Source of the DNA: Chitinophagaceae bacterium
GTDB taxonomy: Bacteria; Bacteroidota; Bacteroidia; Chitinophagales; UBA10324
Reading direction: 5' to 3'
Length of the DNA stretch: 64,000 nucleotides
NCBI GenBank assembly: GCA_016717285.1
Contig: JADKFU010000005.1
Coordinates: 1,224,501 to 1,288,500, forward strand
The stretch's first letter is position 1, and the number at the start of each line of letters is the position of its first letter. This document shows positions 1-10,336 of the stretch, in pieces. The position numbers and the translations under genes were made by a program. Under the pieces are notes generated by a model. It searched no databases, was not told the DNA's origin, and saw nothing but the letters and a program-made list of their open reading frames with translations.

Positions 1-3000
1 CAGGTCCTGCAGCGCAAATCGCTTATGGACGTGGTTTCGGAGATCCTAACCGAGGTTGGGTACTCTATGAAGCAGGTCATGACATCTTTAAAGCTGCTGC
101 TGCTGATAACATCGCAGCAGTAAGGGTGTTCTTTAACTGGAGTTTGATTTCAATGACTGATAAATCGGTAAACGTTACCGTGAGCGGCATTCCGGCCAAT
201 ATGGAAGGTGCTGTTGGCTATCCGCTGACCTCTTCAGTAAGTGGTGGTAGCGGCGTTTACTCCTATGTATGGACTGCTACTTACGCTAATGGAAATTCAG
301 CAGGAACTTTTTCACCAAACAACACTGCAGCAAATCCAACCTTTACGCCTACACAGGTTTTAAGCAACACCTCTGTTACTATTAAAGTAATTGTTACCGA
401 TAATTGCGGACGTAAATCTTTCTCTACAACAGATGTTACGGTAACTCCCGGCCCACGCCCTCCTGTTGCTGTGAATGATATTGCTAATATTCCTGAAGGT
501 TGTACGACCAGCAGTGCAACCATTGATGTACTGGCAAATGATTCAGATCCTGATGGCGGTCCATTGACCGTAACATTGATTGGAAGTGGTAACAACGGAA
601 CATTTGTGAACAATGGAGGTGGTATCATTACCTATATTCCGAATCAGAATTTCTCCGGTGCAGATTTCATTACATATCAGCTTTGCGATAATACGGCATT
701 GTGCGCTACAGCCACTATCATAGTAACAGTTGGATCTTTAGATGTGCATGGTTGTACTTCCTCTGAATATTATGGAACAACTTCTTCGGGCGTAGCTGAT
801 ACGGCGATCGTTTTCACATCAGTTACTAATCCTGATGAAGTTTCAGCAGATCCTGACGCTGTAACTGCTGAATTGGATAATAACACTGACGTGCTGGTTG
901 TATTGTTGACAGATGTGATTCCTGCCAGCGATACTGCTTTTGTTCATTGGAAACATGCAGGTCCTGGTTCTTCTACCATGACTGTGGAACAAAGTGCGGA
1001 TGGAACTACATTCAGTAACCTGCTTTCTTTCACCACTAACAGTGCGTCAGTTATTATCAGCAACTATGTTGTTACTGCCGGTACCGAATATCTAAGAATC
1101 AAAAGAACCGCAGGCAAGCCAAATATTGACGCAGTTACTTTTGACCTTGAAGGTTGCGTTTACAGAGGTCCTGTGGCGGCAAACTTCAACTCAACTATTT
1201 TGGAAGATACCAGAACATCTTTTAATGCATTGGGTCAAAGCAGCGATCCTTTAGGTGCGACTATGACCGTTAATAATATTACTGTTGAGCCATTACATGG
1301 AACAGCGGCTATCAATCCCAATGGTACCATTACTTATCAGCCCAATACTGATTACAGTGGTGCTGATAGTTTCAAGTATCAGATTTGTAATTCAAACGGC
1401 TATTGCTCTACTGGCAATGCTGTTGTTTCAATTACTGACGACGCTTGCGCCAATCTGTTTTATAAAGCGGTTTCAGGATCATCCGGTACACTCACTTTAG
1501 ATGCTACTATTGATCTTTCACTGAAGAAGGACAAAAAGGATAATAACTTCGGTACTTGTACCAAGTTATATGTTGATCGCGAAGGTTCCAAGCCGGAACG
1601 CGCCCTCCTCAAATTCGATGTGTCAGGTATTCCCGGCGGTGCAATCATCAGCTCCTCTGTTTTAACTTTAGATAAAACTGGCGGTAAGTCTGCCTCCATG
1701 CCGATTGGTTTGCATAACGTAACCAAGACCTGGGTTGAAGGAACCAAATGCGATAAAGGAGGTGATCCAAGTTGGAAGGAGAGCGCAAGTGGAACAGCAT
1801 GGACAACAGAAGGTGGTGATTACACTGCTCTTGCTGCGGCAACAACTACTGTGTCTGGTAATGGGTTTTATAGCTGGAACATCAATACATTGGTAAATGG
1901 ATGGGTAACAACGCCTTCAAGCAATTTAGGTGTTCTGCTCAAGGCAGTTACTGAATCCGGTGGTGATAATAGCATGCAATTCGCCAGTCGTGAAGAGGGA
2001 GTGACCACTAAGCGTCCTAAACTTGTAATCAGCTACATTGTGCCAGGTTCCTGCGCAGCAATTCTAAATCGTGCTCCATTGGCCAAAAAGGATTTTGCCA
2101 CTACACAATCTGTTAAAAAGGATACCATATTGGTGCTTGCCAATGATGTTGATCCTGATGCAGGTAATACGATGACTGTTACAGGAATAATCGGAACGGT
2201 AAGTCCTGGTGGTTCAGGTACTGCAACATTCACGGCAGGTTCTGTAATTTTCACACCTACGCTGCCTTTCAATGGAGTTGCAACAATATTGTATAAAGTA
2301 ACTGATAACAATGGTGCTTCAGATACAGGTATCGTGCAAATTACGGTTACCAACTCAGCACCGATTGCAGTCAAGGATGTTGCTTCTGGTAACTCTGGCG
2401 CAAACATGACCATTACCGTTAAATCCAATGATAGTGATCCGGATGGCAATGCAACTACAGCGCCTTCCATCATCTCCGGACCACAACATGGTACTGCATC
2501 TGTTTCCGGAAACAATGTGTTGTATACTTCTGCTATTGGCTACACGGGCAAAGACACCCTGGTTTACCAGATTTGCGAAGCCAGCAGTGGTGGTTGTAAT
2601 GAGGCTCCTCTTTGCGATACCGCTATGGTGGTGATTACCGTTAACAATCAACCTCCCGTTGCTGTAAATGATGTGGCTACTACCAATGAGTGCAAAGGAG
2701 TAACGATACTTATCACCGCTAACGATACCGATCCGGAAAATGGAGTATTAACAGCTTCTATCGTTTCCAATCCTACCAATGGTACAGTGGTATTAATTGG
2801 CAATGATGCGCTCTATACACCTAATTCAGGTTACCTCGGTGCTGATGCATTTACTTATAAAGTTTGTGATGATGGAACACCGGTCGCCTGTTCAGGAAAT
2901 GCTACCGTAAATATTACCGTATCAGGTGTTGGCGTAAACGCGAAACCGGTTGCAGGAGATGACATTGCAATAGGTACGGTAAATCAACCAATCTTCTGGG

Positions 3001-6000
3001 ATATTTTGACGAATGACAGTGATCCTGATAATAATGATTTCACGGCAAGCTTACCTGCAGGCGTTTTACAACCTGCTCATGGTACAGCTACAGTTCTTGC
3101 AAATGGATTGTTGGAATATATTCCGGCTCCCGGCTTTATCGGAATAGATGCACTTGAATATGTAATCTGCGATGCACCTGTTAATCCTGGTGGATGTACG
3201 CAGCTTCCAAGTAAATGTGATACAGCAAGAGTGGATATTGTTGTAAATCCTCCTTCAGCTCCTGGAGAACCAACTGCTAATGCGGATCATTCAACAACCA
3301 ATTTAAATACAGCAGTTGATATTGATGTATTGATAAATGATGACTTTGGAATAAATGGACCCAGTTCTGGTGCGATTACGGTAACCACCAATGCAGCTCA
3401 TGGAACTGCTGTGGTAAATACCAATTCAACACCAAATGATCCTACTGATGATTTCATTGAGTATACACCGAATACTAATTACTTCGGCAGCGACAATTTC
3501 ATCTACCAGATTTGTGATGGCGATGGTGATTGTGATACGGCAATTGTATTTGTAACTATTCTCAATCAAGTGCCAATTGCTGTGAATGATGTAAATACAA
3601 CGAATGAAGACACACCGGTTCCCGGAAATGCATCCACCAATGATACTCCAAGTGGAGACGGAGGTAATGTATGGACACTGATTGGTGTAAATGGTGGCGC
3701 AGCTAACGGAACAGTAACCATGAATCCGGATGGCTCTTACCTCTACACACCGAATGCGAACTACAATGGTACTGATGTGTTCACCTACCATGTTTGCGAT
3801 ATCAATGGCGATTGCTCAACAGCAACGGTAACAATCACGATCAATCCTGTAGATGATGCACCAGTAGCGGTGAATGATGTAAACACAACGAATGAAGACA
3901 CACCGGTTCCGGGAAATGCATCCACCAATGATACTCCAAGCGGAGACGGTGGTAATGTATGGACACTGATTGGTGTGGATGGCGGAGCAGCGAATGGAAC
4001 AGTGACGATGAATCCTGATGGATCTTATGTTTACACACCAGATCCCAACTACAACGGAACAGATGTATTCAACTACCAGGTTTGTGATGTAGACGGTGAT
4101 TGCTCAACAGCCACTGTAACAATCACGATCAATCCTGTAGATGATGCACCAGTAGCTGTGAATGATGTAAATACAACGAATGAAGACACACCGGTTCCGG
4201 GCAATGCATCCACCAATGATACTCCAAGCGGAGACGGTGGTAATGTATGGACACTGATTGGTGTGGATGGCGGAGCAGCGAATGGAACAGTGACGATGAA
4301 TCCTGATGGATCTTATGTTTACACACCAGATCCCAACTACAACGGAACAGATGTATTCAACTACCAGGTTTGTGATGTAGACGGTGATTGCTCAACAGCC
4401 ACTGTAACAATCACGATCAATCCTGTAGATGATGCACCAGTAGCGGTGAATGATGTAAACACAACGAATGAAGACACGCCGGTTCCGGGAAATGCATCCA
4501 CCAACGATACTCCAAGCGGAGACGGTGGTAATGTATGGACACTGATTGGTGTAGATGGCGGAGCAGCGAATGGAACAGTGACGATGAATCCTGATGGATC
4601 TTATGTTTACACACCTGATCCAAACTACAACGGAACAGATGTATTCACTTACCAGGTTTGTGATGTAGACGGCGATTGCTCAACAGCCACTGTAACGATC
4701 ACGATCAATCCTGTTGATGATGCACCAGTAGCGGTGAATGATGTAAACACAACGAATGAAGACACACCGGTTCCCGGAAATGCATCCACCAACGATACTC
4801 CAAGCGGAGACGGTGGTAATGTATGGACACTGATTGGTGTAGATGGCGGAGCAGCGAATGGAACAGTGACGATGAATCCTGATGGATCTTATGTTTACAC
4901 ACCTGATCCAAACTTCAATGGAACAGATGTATTTACTTATCAGGTATGTGATGTGGATGGAGATTGTTCAACAGCCACTGTAACGATCACGATCAATCCT
5001 GTTGATGATGCACCAGTAGCGGTGAATGATGTAAACACAACGAATGAAGACACACCGGTTCCGGGAAATGCATCCACCAACGATACTCCAAGCGGAGACG
5101 GTGGTAATGTATGGACACTTGTTGGACCTGATGGTGGTGCTTCGAATGGAACAGTGACGATGAATCCTGATGGATCTTATGTTTACACACCAGATCCAAA
5201 CTACAATGGAACAGATGTATTCAACTACCAGGTTTGTGATGTAGACGGTGATTGCTCAACAGCCACTGTAACAATCACGATCAATCCTGTAGATGATGCA
5301 CCTGTAGCGGTGAATGATGTAAATACAACGAATGAAGACACACCGGTTCCGGGAAATGCATCCACCAACGATACTCCAAGCGGAGACGGTGGTAATGTAT
5401 GGACACTTGTTGGACCTGATGGTGGTGCTTCGAATGGAACAGTGACGATGAATCCGGATGGATCTTATGTTTACACACCAGATCCAAACTACAACGGAAC
5501 AGATGTATTCACTTACCAGGTTTGTGACGTAGACGGCGATTGCTCAACAGCCACTGTAACGATCACGATCAATCCTGCTGACGATGTACCTGTAGCGGTT
5601 AATGATACCTACTTTACTAATCAGGATGTAGATATAAATTCCAGTGTAGCAGGTAATGATACACCAAGCCCTGATGGCGGTAATGTATGGACGCTGATTG
5701 GAGTTGACGGTGGAGCTGCACACGGAAACGTAACGATGAATCCGGATGGTTCATTCACCTTTACACCGGATGCCGGTTATGTAGGAACTGATCAGTTTAC
5801 GTATCAGGTATGTGATGTAGATGGCGATTGCTCAACAGCAGTAGCTAACATTACAATTGATAATGTAGATGAGCAGCCTGTAGCTGTGAATGATGTAAAT
5901 ACAACGAATGAAGACACACCGGTTCCGGGCAATGCATCCACCAATGATACTCCAAGCGGAGACGGTGGTAATGTATGGACACTGATTGGTGTGGATGGCG

Positions 6001-8843
6001 GAGCAGCGAATGGAACAGTGACGATGAATCCTGATGGATCTTATGTTTACACACCAGATCCAAACTACAATGGAACAGATGTATTCAACTACCAGGTTTG
6101 TGATGTAGACGGTGATTGCTCAACAGCCACTGTAACAATCACGATCAATCCTGTAGATGATGCACCTGTAGCGGTGAATGATGTAAATACAACGAATGAA
6201 GACACACCGGTTCCGGGCAATGCATCCACCAATGATACTCCAAGCGGAGACGGTGGTAATGTATGGACACTGATTGGTGTGGATGGCGGAGCAGCGAATG
6301 GAACAGTGACGATGAATCCTGATGGATCTTATGTTTACACACCAGATCCCAACTACAACGGAACAGATGTATTCAACTACCAGGTTTGTGATGTAGACGG
6401 TGATTGCTCAACAGCCACTGTAACAATCACGATCAATCCTGTAGATGATGCACCAGTAGCGGTGAATGATGTAAACACAACGAATGAAGACACGCCGGTT
6501 CCGGGAAATGCATCCACCAACGATACTCCAAGCGGAGACGGTGGTAATGTATGGACACTGATTGGTGTAGATGGCGGAGCAGCGAATGGAACAGTGACGA
6601 TGAATCCTGATGGATCTTATGTTTACACACCTGAGGTGAATGATGTAAACACAACGAATGAAGACACACCGGTTCCCGGAAATGCATCCACCAACGATAC
6701 TCCAAGCGGAGACGGTGGTAATGTATGGACACTGATTGGTGTAGATGGCGGAGCAGCGAATGGAACAGTGACGATGAATCCGGATGGATCTTATGTTTAC
6801 ACACCTGATCCAAACTACAACGGAACAGATGTATTCAACTATCAGGTTTGTGATGTAGACGGCGATTGCTCAACAGCAACTGTAACGATCACGATCAATC
6901 CTGTTGATGATGCACCAGTAGCGGTGAATGATGTAAACACAACGAATGAAGACACACCGGTTCCGGGCAATGCATCCACCAATGATACTCCAAGCGGAGA
7001 CGGTGGTAATGTATGGACACTGATTGGTGTTGATGGCGGAGCAGCGAATGGAACAGTGACGATGAATCCGGATGGATCTTATGTTTACACACCAGATCCC
7101 AACTACAACGGAACAGATGTATTCACTTACCAGGTTTGTGATGTAGACGGCGATTGCTCAACAGCCACTGTAACGATCACGATCAATCCTGTAGATGATG
7201 CACCTGTAGCGGTGAATGATGTAAACACAACGAATGAAGACACACCGGTTCCGGGAAATGCATCCACCAATGATACTCCAAGCGGAGACGGTGGTAATGT
7301 ATGGACACTTGTTGGACCTGATGGTGGTGCTTCAAATGGAACAGTGACGATGAATCCTGATGGATCTTATGTTTACACACCAGATCCAAACTACAATGGA
7401 ACAGATGTATTCAACTACCAGGTTTGTGATGTAGACGGCGATTGCTCAACAGCCACAGTAACGATCACGATCAATCCTGTAGACGATGCACCTGTAGCGG
7501 TGAATGATGTAAACACAACGAATGAAGACACACCGGTTCCGGGAAATGCATCCACCAACGATACTCCAAGCGGAGACGGTGGTAATGTATGGACACTTGT
7601 TGGACCTGATGGTGGTGCTTCGAATGGAACAGTGACGATGAATCCTGATGGATCTTATGTTTACACACCTGATCCAAACTACAACGGAACAGATGTATTC
7701 ACTTACCAGGTTTGTGATGTAGACGGCGATTGCTCAACAGCCACTGTAACGATCACGATCAATCCTGTAGATGATGCACCAGTAGCGGTGAATGATGTGA
7801 ATACTACCGATGAAAACACAGCGGTAAACGGAGATGCATCGACGAATGATACTCCAAGTGGCGACGGTGGTAATGTATGGACACTGATTGGTGTAGATGG
7901 CGGAGCAGCGAATGGAACAGTGACCATGAACCCTGATGGTTCCTATACTTACACGCCTGATCTGAACTACTTCGGCACAGATGTATTTAACTACCAGGTG
8001 TGTGATGTGGATGGCGATTGCTCAGCAGCAACGGTTACCATTACCATCATTGAAAAGGTGTGTGACATCACTGTTAATGCAGGACCTGATCTTACCAAAT
8101 GTCACGGCAAACCAATCATGCTCAGCGCTGTAAGCAATGATCAGGCTGCTTCTTACAGTTGGTCGCCGGCAACAGGCTTGGACAATGCTAATATCGCGAA
8201 TCCAACTTGCAATGTTGGTAGTTCAACCACGTATACAGTTACAGTTACTGCAGCAAACGGCTGTACTGCTTCCGATGATGTTAATGTAGTAGCATTTGCG
8301 GAAGTGAAGGCCAAGATTACCATCAAAAACAACAATGCAAGTTGTGGTGCTCCCTGTAAACGGTTGTCTACTCCTTTCAATGCTAACTACGTCTATACCT
8401 GGAAATTTAATTCAAAGAAGGCTCCAGGTAACAGTTCCAGCAACACCTATTGTGCTTGTGCTTCAGGAACGTATGCAGTGTGGGTAACGGATACAACAAA
8501 CGGCTGTACACACCATTCAAAGAAGGTAGAAATAACGATTGGTCAGAAGACGGAGGATGGAGATCAACTTGGAGAGGTTAAGGAGATTCAAATCAATGCA
8601 TGGCCTAATCCTACTTCGAATAATCTGAATGTTTCAATTCTGAACGTAAAGGAAGGTGCGGTAACTGTGCAATTGCTTGATATGTTTGGCAGAGTGATGC
8701 ATGTTGTAAACCTTAACGGTGACGATCTGAGTGACAACGAAACCATCACTTTCAACATGGAACAGTTGTCAGCAGGTATGTACTTTGTAAGAATGATCAA
8801 CGGTGACTTCAAAGCAGAACAGAAAGTGATGTTGATCAAATAA
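1..8843 (+). CDS. Giant Ig-like/cadherin-like repeat adhesin with T9SS sorting domain (5' partial)
   Basis: The reading frame (first full codon at base 3) is open to the left edge, so the gene starts outside the window; the GTG at 126 is internal. About 2,946 residues are visible. In order: an N-terminal domain containing YEAGHDIFK and VRVFFNWS; a PKD-like stretch; Ig-like domains with the VAVND...NDSDPDGG signature of Big_9/tandem-95 repeats; a DNRLRE-type domain at about 1455-2040; more Ig-like domains; 16 near-identical 96-residue repeats (3582-8075), each with a CDVDGDC loop that could hold a disulfide and a calcium ion; a module starting at 8061; and a C-terminal type A sorting domain (WPNPTSNNLNV ... 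GMYFVRM ... KVMLIK). Family knowledge says such proteins are exported through the type IX system and anchored or released at the cell surface. An adhesive role is inferred. The last 260 residues closely match the protein at 10337-12130. Confidence 0.93.
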   Translation, partial: GPAAQIAYGRGFGDPNRGWVLYEAGHDIFKAAAADNIAAVRVFFNWSLISMTDKSVNVTVSGIPANMEGAVGYPLTSSVSGGSGVYSYVWTATYANGNSAGTFSPNNTAANPTFTPTQVLSNTSVTIKVIVTDNCGRKSFSTTDVTVTPGPRPPVAVNDIANIPEGCTTSSATIDVLANDSDPDGGPLTVTLIGSGNNGTFVNNGGGIITYIPNQNFSGADFITYQLCDNTALCATATIIVTVGSLDVHGCTSSEYYGTTSSGVADTAIVFTSVTNPDEVSADPDAVTAELDNNTDVLVVLLTDVIPASDTAFVHWKHAGPGSSTMTVEQSADGTTFSNLLSFTTNSASVIISNYVVTAGTEYLRIKRTAGKPNIDAVTFDLEGCVYRGPVAANFNSTILEDTRTSFNALGQSSDPLGATMTVNNITVEPLHGTAAINPNGTITYQPNTDYSGADSFKYQICNSNGYCSTGNAVVSITDDACANLFYKAVSGSSGTLTLDATIDLSLKKDKKDNNFGTCTKLYVDREGSKPERALLKFDVSGIPGGAIISSSVLTLDKTGGKSASMPIGLHNVTKTWVEGTKCDKGGDPSWKESASGTAWTTEGGDYTALAAATTTVSGNGFYSWNINTLVNGWVTTPSSNLGVLLKAVTESGGDNSMQFASREEGVTTKRPKLVISYIVPGSCAAILNRAPLAKKDFATTQSVKKDTILVLANDVDPDAGNTMTVTGIIGTVSPGGSGTATFTAGSVIFTPTLPFNGVATILYKVTDNNGASDTGIVQITVTNSAPIAVKDVASGNSGANMTITVKSNDSDPDGNATTAPSIISGPQHGTASVSGNNVLYTSAIGYTGKDTLVYQICEASSGGCNEAPLCDTAMVVITVNNQPPVAVNDVATTNECKGVTILITANDTDPENGVLTASIVSNPTNGTVVLIGNDALYTPNSGYLGADAFTYKVCDDGTPVACSGNATVNITVSGVGVNAKPVAGDDIAIGTVNQPIFWDILTNDSDPDNNDFTASLPAGVLQPAHGTATVLANGLLEYIPAPGFIGIDALEYVICDAPVNPGGCTQLPSKCDTARVDIVVNPPSAPGEPTANADHSTTNLNTAVDIDVLINDDFGINGPSSGAITVTTNAAHGTAVVNTNSTPNDPTDDFIEYTPNTNYFGSDNFIYQICDGDGDCDTAIVFVTILNQVPIAVNDVNTTNEDTPVPGNASTNDTPSGDGGNVWTLIGVNGGAANGTVTMNPDGSYLYTPNANYNGTDVFTYHVCDINGDCSTATVTITINPVDDAPVAVNDVNTTNEDTPVPGNASTNDTPSGDGGNVWTLIGVDGGAANGTVTMNPDGSYVYTPDPNYNGTDVFNYQVCDVDGDCSTATVTITINPVDDAPVAVNDVNTTNEDTPVPGNASTNDTPSGDGGNVWTLIGVDGGAANGTVTMNPDGSYVYTPDPNYNGTDVFNYQVCDVDGDCSTATVTITINPVDDAPVAVNDVNTTNEDTPVPGNASTNDTPSGDGGNVWTLIGVDGGAANGTVTMNPDGSYVYTPDPNYNGTDVFTYQVCDVDGDCSTATVTITINPVDDAPVAVNDVNTTNEDTPVPGNASTNDTPSGDGGNVWTLIGVDGGAANGTVTMNPDGSYVYTPDPNFNGTDVFTYQVCDVDGDCSTATVTITINPVDDAPVAVNDVNTTNEDTPVPGNASTNDTPSGDGGNVWTLVGPDGGASNGTVTMNPDGSYVYTPDPNYNGTDVFNYQVCDVDGDCSTATVTITINPVDDAPVAVNDVNTTNEDTPVPGNASTNDTPSGDGGNVWTLVGPDGGASNGTVTMNPDGSYVYTPDPNYNGTDVFTYQVCDVDGDCSTATVTITINPADDVPVAVNDTYFTNQDVDINSSVAGNDTPSPDGGNVWTLIGVDGGAAHGNVTMNPDGSFTFTPDAGYVGTDQFTYQVCDVDGDCSTAVANITIDNVDEQPVAVNDVNTTNEDTPVPGNASTNDTPSGDGGNVWTLIGVDGGAANGTVTMNPDGSYVYTPDPNYNGTDVFNYQVCDVDGDCSTATVTITINPVDDAPVAVNDVNTTNEDTPVPGNASTNDTPSGDGGNVWTLIGVDGGAANGTVTMNPDGSYVYTPDPNYNGTDVFNYQVCDVDGDCSTATVTITINPVDDAPVAVNDVNTTNEDTPVPGNASTNDTPSGDGGNVWTLIGVDGGAANGTVTMNPDGSYVYTPEVNDVNTTNEDTPVPGNASTNDTPSGDGGNVWTLIGVDGGAANGTVTMNPDGSYVYTPDPNYNGTDVFNYQVCDVDGDCSTATVTITINPVDDAPVAVNDVNTTNEDTPVPGNASTNDTPSGDGGNVWTLIGVDGGAANGTVTMNPDGSYVYTPDPNYNGTDVFTYQVCDVDGDCSTATVTITINPVDDAPVAVNDVNTTNEDTPVPGNASTNDTPSGDGGNVWTLVGPDGGASNGTVTMNPDGSYVYTPDPNYNGTDVFNYQVCDVDGDCSTATVTITINPVDDAPVAVNDVNTTNEDTPVPGNASTNDTPSGDGGNVWTLVGPDGGASNGTVTMNPDGSYVYTPDPNYNGTDVFTYQVCDVDGDCSTATVTITINPVDDAPVAVNDVNTTDENTAVNGDASTNDTPSGDGGNVWTLIGVDGGAANGTVTMNPDGSYTYTPDLNYFGTDVFNYQVCDVDGDCSAATVTITIIEKVCDITVNAGPDLTKCHGKPIMLSAVSNDQAASYSWSPATGLDNANIANPTCNVGSSTTYTVTVTAANGCTASDDVNVVAFAEVKAKITIKNNNASCGAPCKRLSTPFNANYVYTWKFNSKKAPGNSSSNTYCACASGTYAVWVTDTTNGCTHHSKKVEITIGQKTEDGDQLGEVKEIQINAWPNPTSNNLNVSILNVKEGAVTVQLLDMFGRVMHVVNLNGDDLSDNETITFNMEQLSAGMYFVRMINGDFKAEQKVMLIK
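3582..8075 (+). repeat. 16 tandem Ig-like units, 288-bp period, one truncated
   Basis: Units begin at GTGAATGAT or its equivalent at 3582, 3870, 4158, 4446, 4734, 5022, 5310, 5598, 5886, 6174, 6462, 6636, 6924, 7212, 7500 and 7788. All are 288 bp except the one at 6462, which is 174 bp (114 bp, 38 codons, missing, in frame; junction near 6634/6635). Units at 5598 and 7788 are diverged in sequence; the rest are almost identical in DNA. Two subtypes alternate: LIGVDGGAANG and LVGPDGGASNG. Variant bases show a higher-order duplication of about 7 units (see findings). Confidence 0.95.
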
Positions 8844-8876
8844 AAAAGAAGTGGGTCTGAAAGGCCTGATTTTCAA

Positions 8877-8912
8877 AACCCGCACACCTTAAAAAGTTGT
8901 GCGGGTTTTTTA
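8877..8912 (+). terminator. Intrinsic terminator after the giant adhesin
   Basis: A 10-bp perfect stem, AACCCGCACA (8877-8886) against TGTGCGGGTT (8898-8907), is followed by a T run. It lies 34 bases after the stop codon. A related hairpin ends the paralogous gene at 12161. Confidence 0.9.
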
Positions 8913-9485
8913 TTATTAAATGGTGCAAGCAAATTTCCGGATTCTTTATGCTTTTCAAATTTATTTGAATGGCAGAACTCTGTGCTCCTATTCTAAAATC
9001 TGAAATCAGTTACCAAGGCAATAGCGTATAGACAGTGCTGTGTTGATGATATTTCATCTCACTTTCTCCTCAATGTCTCAGGATAATTGAAATATAGATT
9101 ATACAAATTTTTCATATTACGGTTTAAAAAAGAATGGTGATTTAATGCTGCTATCCGGATCGGCATCGCCTTACGTCGATTTTAAAATCTTTTTTTGAAC
9201 CAGTGAAAACCATCAACAGTTCTCTATCGTAATTAAGCGGCTTTTATTTAAAAAAATCAGGTTAAAGACAAATCATGCTGAACTACACCATCAATTGATA
9301 CAGGAGGCGAAAGAATCTTACTTGATATAATATTTATTATGAATTCCATTTGCGAACCAAATTATCATCTGCATTATGAATATCATACGTTAACGAAATC
9401 ACAATTATGAAAATGTAGCATCGACCTATTGTTTGTGAATTTACTTTCAAATCCTCAAATTTTAAATAGTTTCAAAGAAATAGGT
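8913..9485. other. AT-rich intergenic region, no gene seen
   Basis: No open frame with coding character and no strong hairpin was found after the terminator. The region must hold the promoter of the LytTR regulator gene. I see no perfect TAnnTTTG box; TACTTTCA near 9441 is only an approximate match. Confidence 0.5.
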
Positions 9486-10196
9486 ATGAAATCAATGAGT
9501 TGCATCATATTAGAAGATGATCTTATCAGTTTGAAAGTTTTGCAAAACCTGATCAGTCGTGTGCCTGAGCTTGATCTTATCGCATCGTATTCGGATCCTG
9601 TTCAGGCGCTTGATTATTTTGAGAGATTCCAGCCTGACATATTATTTCTCGATATCAATATGCCTGGTTTAAATGGTTTTGAATTCCTTAACAAACTAGA
9701 TGTAAAGCCACAAACGATATTCATTACCGGACATGCGGATTTTGCATTAGATGCATTTAAGGTAGGCGCCCTCGATTATTTGCTTAAACCATTTACTTCC
9801 GAATCTTTTAAAAGTGCCATCAACAAAGCCCACATTTTTTTTAACGGAATGTCAAAGAAACCATTGGCCAATGATGCTGTTTTTATCCGTTCAGAAGGCA
9901 AATACCATCGCCTTCAATGTGATGATATCATCTATATCCAGGCCATGAAAGATTATGCAGTAGTATATACAAGAAGTTCTCAGCATGTAGTGGCTATGAA
10001 CTTAACAACTATATTAAAACAACTTCCTCAGAATTATTTCATTCGTATTCATAAATCGTTTGCCATTAATTTTCACAATATCGATTCCTTCAACAATAAT
10101 TCTGTCACTATCGGGAAGCTATCTATTCCTGTAGGTAAAAGTTATCAGGAAAAATTATTGAATCGTATGCCTTCTGAACTCGTCATTAAGCGATAA
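9486..10196 (+). CDS. Orphan LytTR-family response regulator
   Basis: A 236-residue two-domain regulator. The receiver domain covers residues 1-120, with acidic residues at E10-D12, the phospho-acceptor D56 in LFLDINMP and the conserved K101 in YLLKPF. A LytTR DNA-binding domain follows at about 135-236 (IRSEGKYHRL ... FIRIHKSF ... IPVGKSY). I chose the ATG at 9486 because the sequence from there (MKSMSCIILEDD) fits the family N-terminus; an in-frame TTG at 9429 would add 19 residues with no receiver homology. No histidine kinase is adjacent, so the partner is unknown. It sits between two genes for T9SS-exported proteins that share a C-terminal module, and a 21-bp-period direct repeat lies just downstream (10214-10270). 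Control of surface-protein expression is inferred. Confidence 0.9.
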   Translation: MKSMSCIILEDDLISLKVLQNLISRVPELDLIASYSDPVQALDYFERFQPDILFLDINMPGLNGFEFLNKLDVKPQTIFITGHADFALDAFKVGALDYLLKPFTSESFKSAINKAHIFFNGMSKKPLANDAVFIRSEGKYHRLQCDDIIYIQAMKDYAVVYTRSSQHVVAMNLTTILKQLPQNYFIRIHKSFAINFHNIDSFNNNSVTIGKLSIPVGKSYQEKLLNRMPSELVIKR

Positions 10197-10213
10197 GATT
10201 AAAATATCTATTG

Positions 10214-10270
10214 ATAGGCCTGTATAAGCCATAAGGTGGTTCGTATAATTTTTGGGGTGGTTAGTATAAT
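10214..10270 (+). promoter_or_regulatory. Three 21-bp-spaced iterons, candidate LytTR operator
   Basis: GGTGGTTCGTATAAT (10235-10249) and GGTGGTTAGTATAAT (10256-10270) match at 14 of 15 bases and start exactly 21 bp apart. A weaker third copy (10214-10228) keeps GG and GTATAA in the same register, another 21 bp upstream. LytTR regulators of the AgrA/AlgR type bind direct 9-bp repeats with 12-13 bp between them, which gives this period. Each strong copy contains GTTNGT, which matches the 3' part of the published LytTR consensus; the 5' part does not match. The site ends 66 bp before the ATG at 10337. Confidence 0.6.
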
Positions 10271-10336
10271 GCCGGAGTCGTTCAAAAACTCTGATTGCAT
10301 TTTCGCACGTAGGTATTCGAAAACAAACCACAAAAC

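Noticed and set aside
126..128. GTG at 126 as the start of the giant adhesin
   Set aside because: The same frame is open to base 3 with protein-like sequence (YEAGHDIFK), so the true start is outside the window.
3841..7677. Series of minus-strand open frames of 65-126 codons with a 288-bp period
   Set aside because: They are the antisense of the adhesin repeats and repeat only because the coding strand does.
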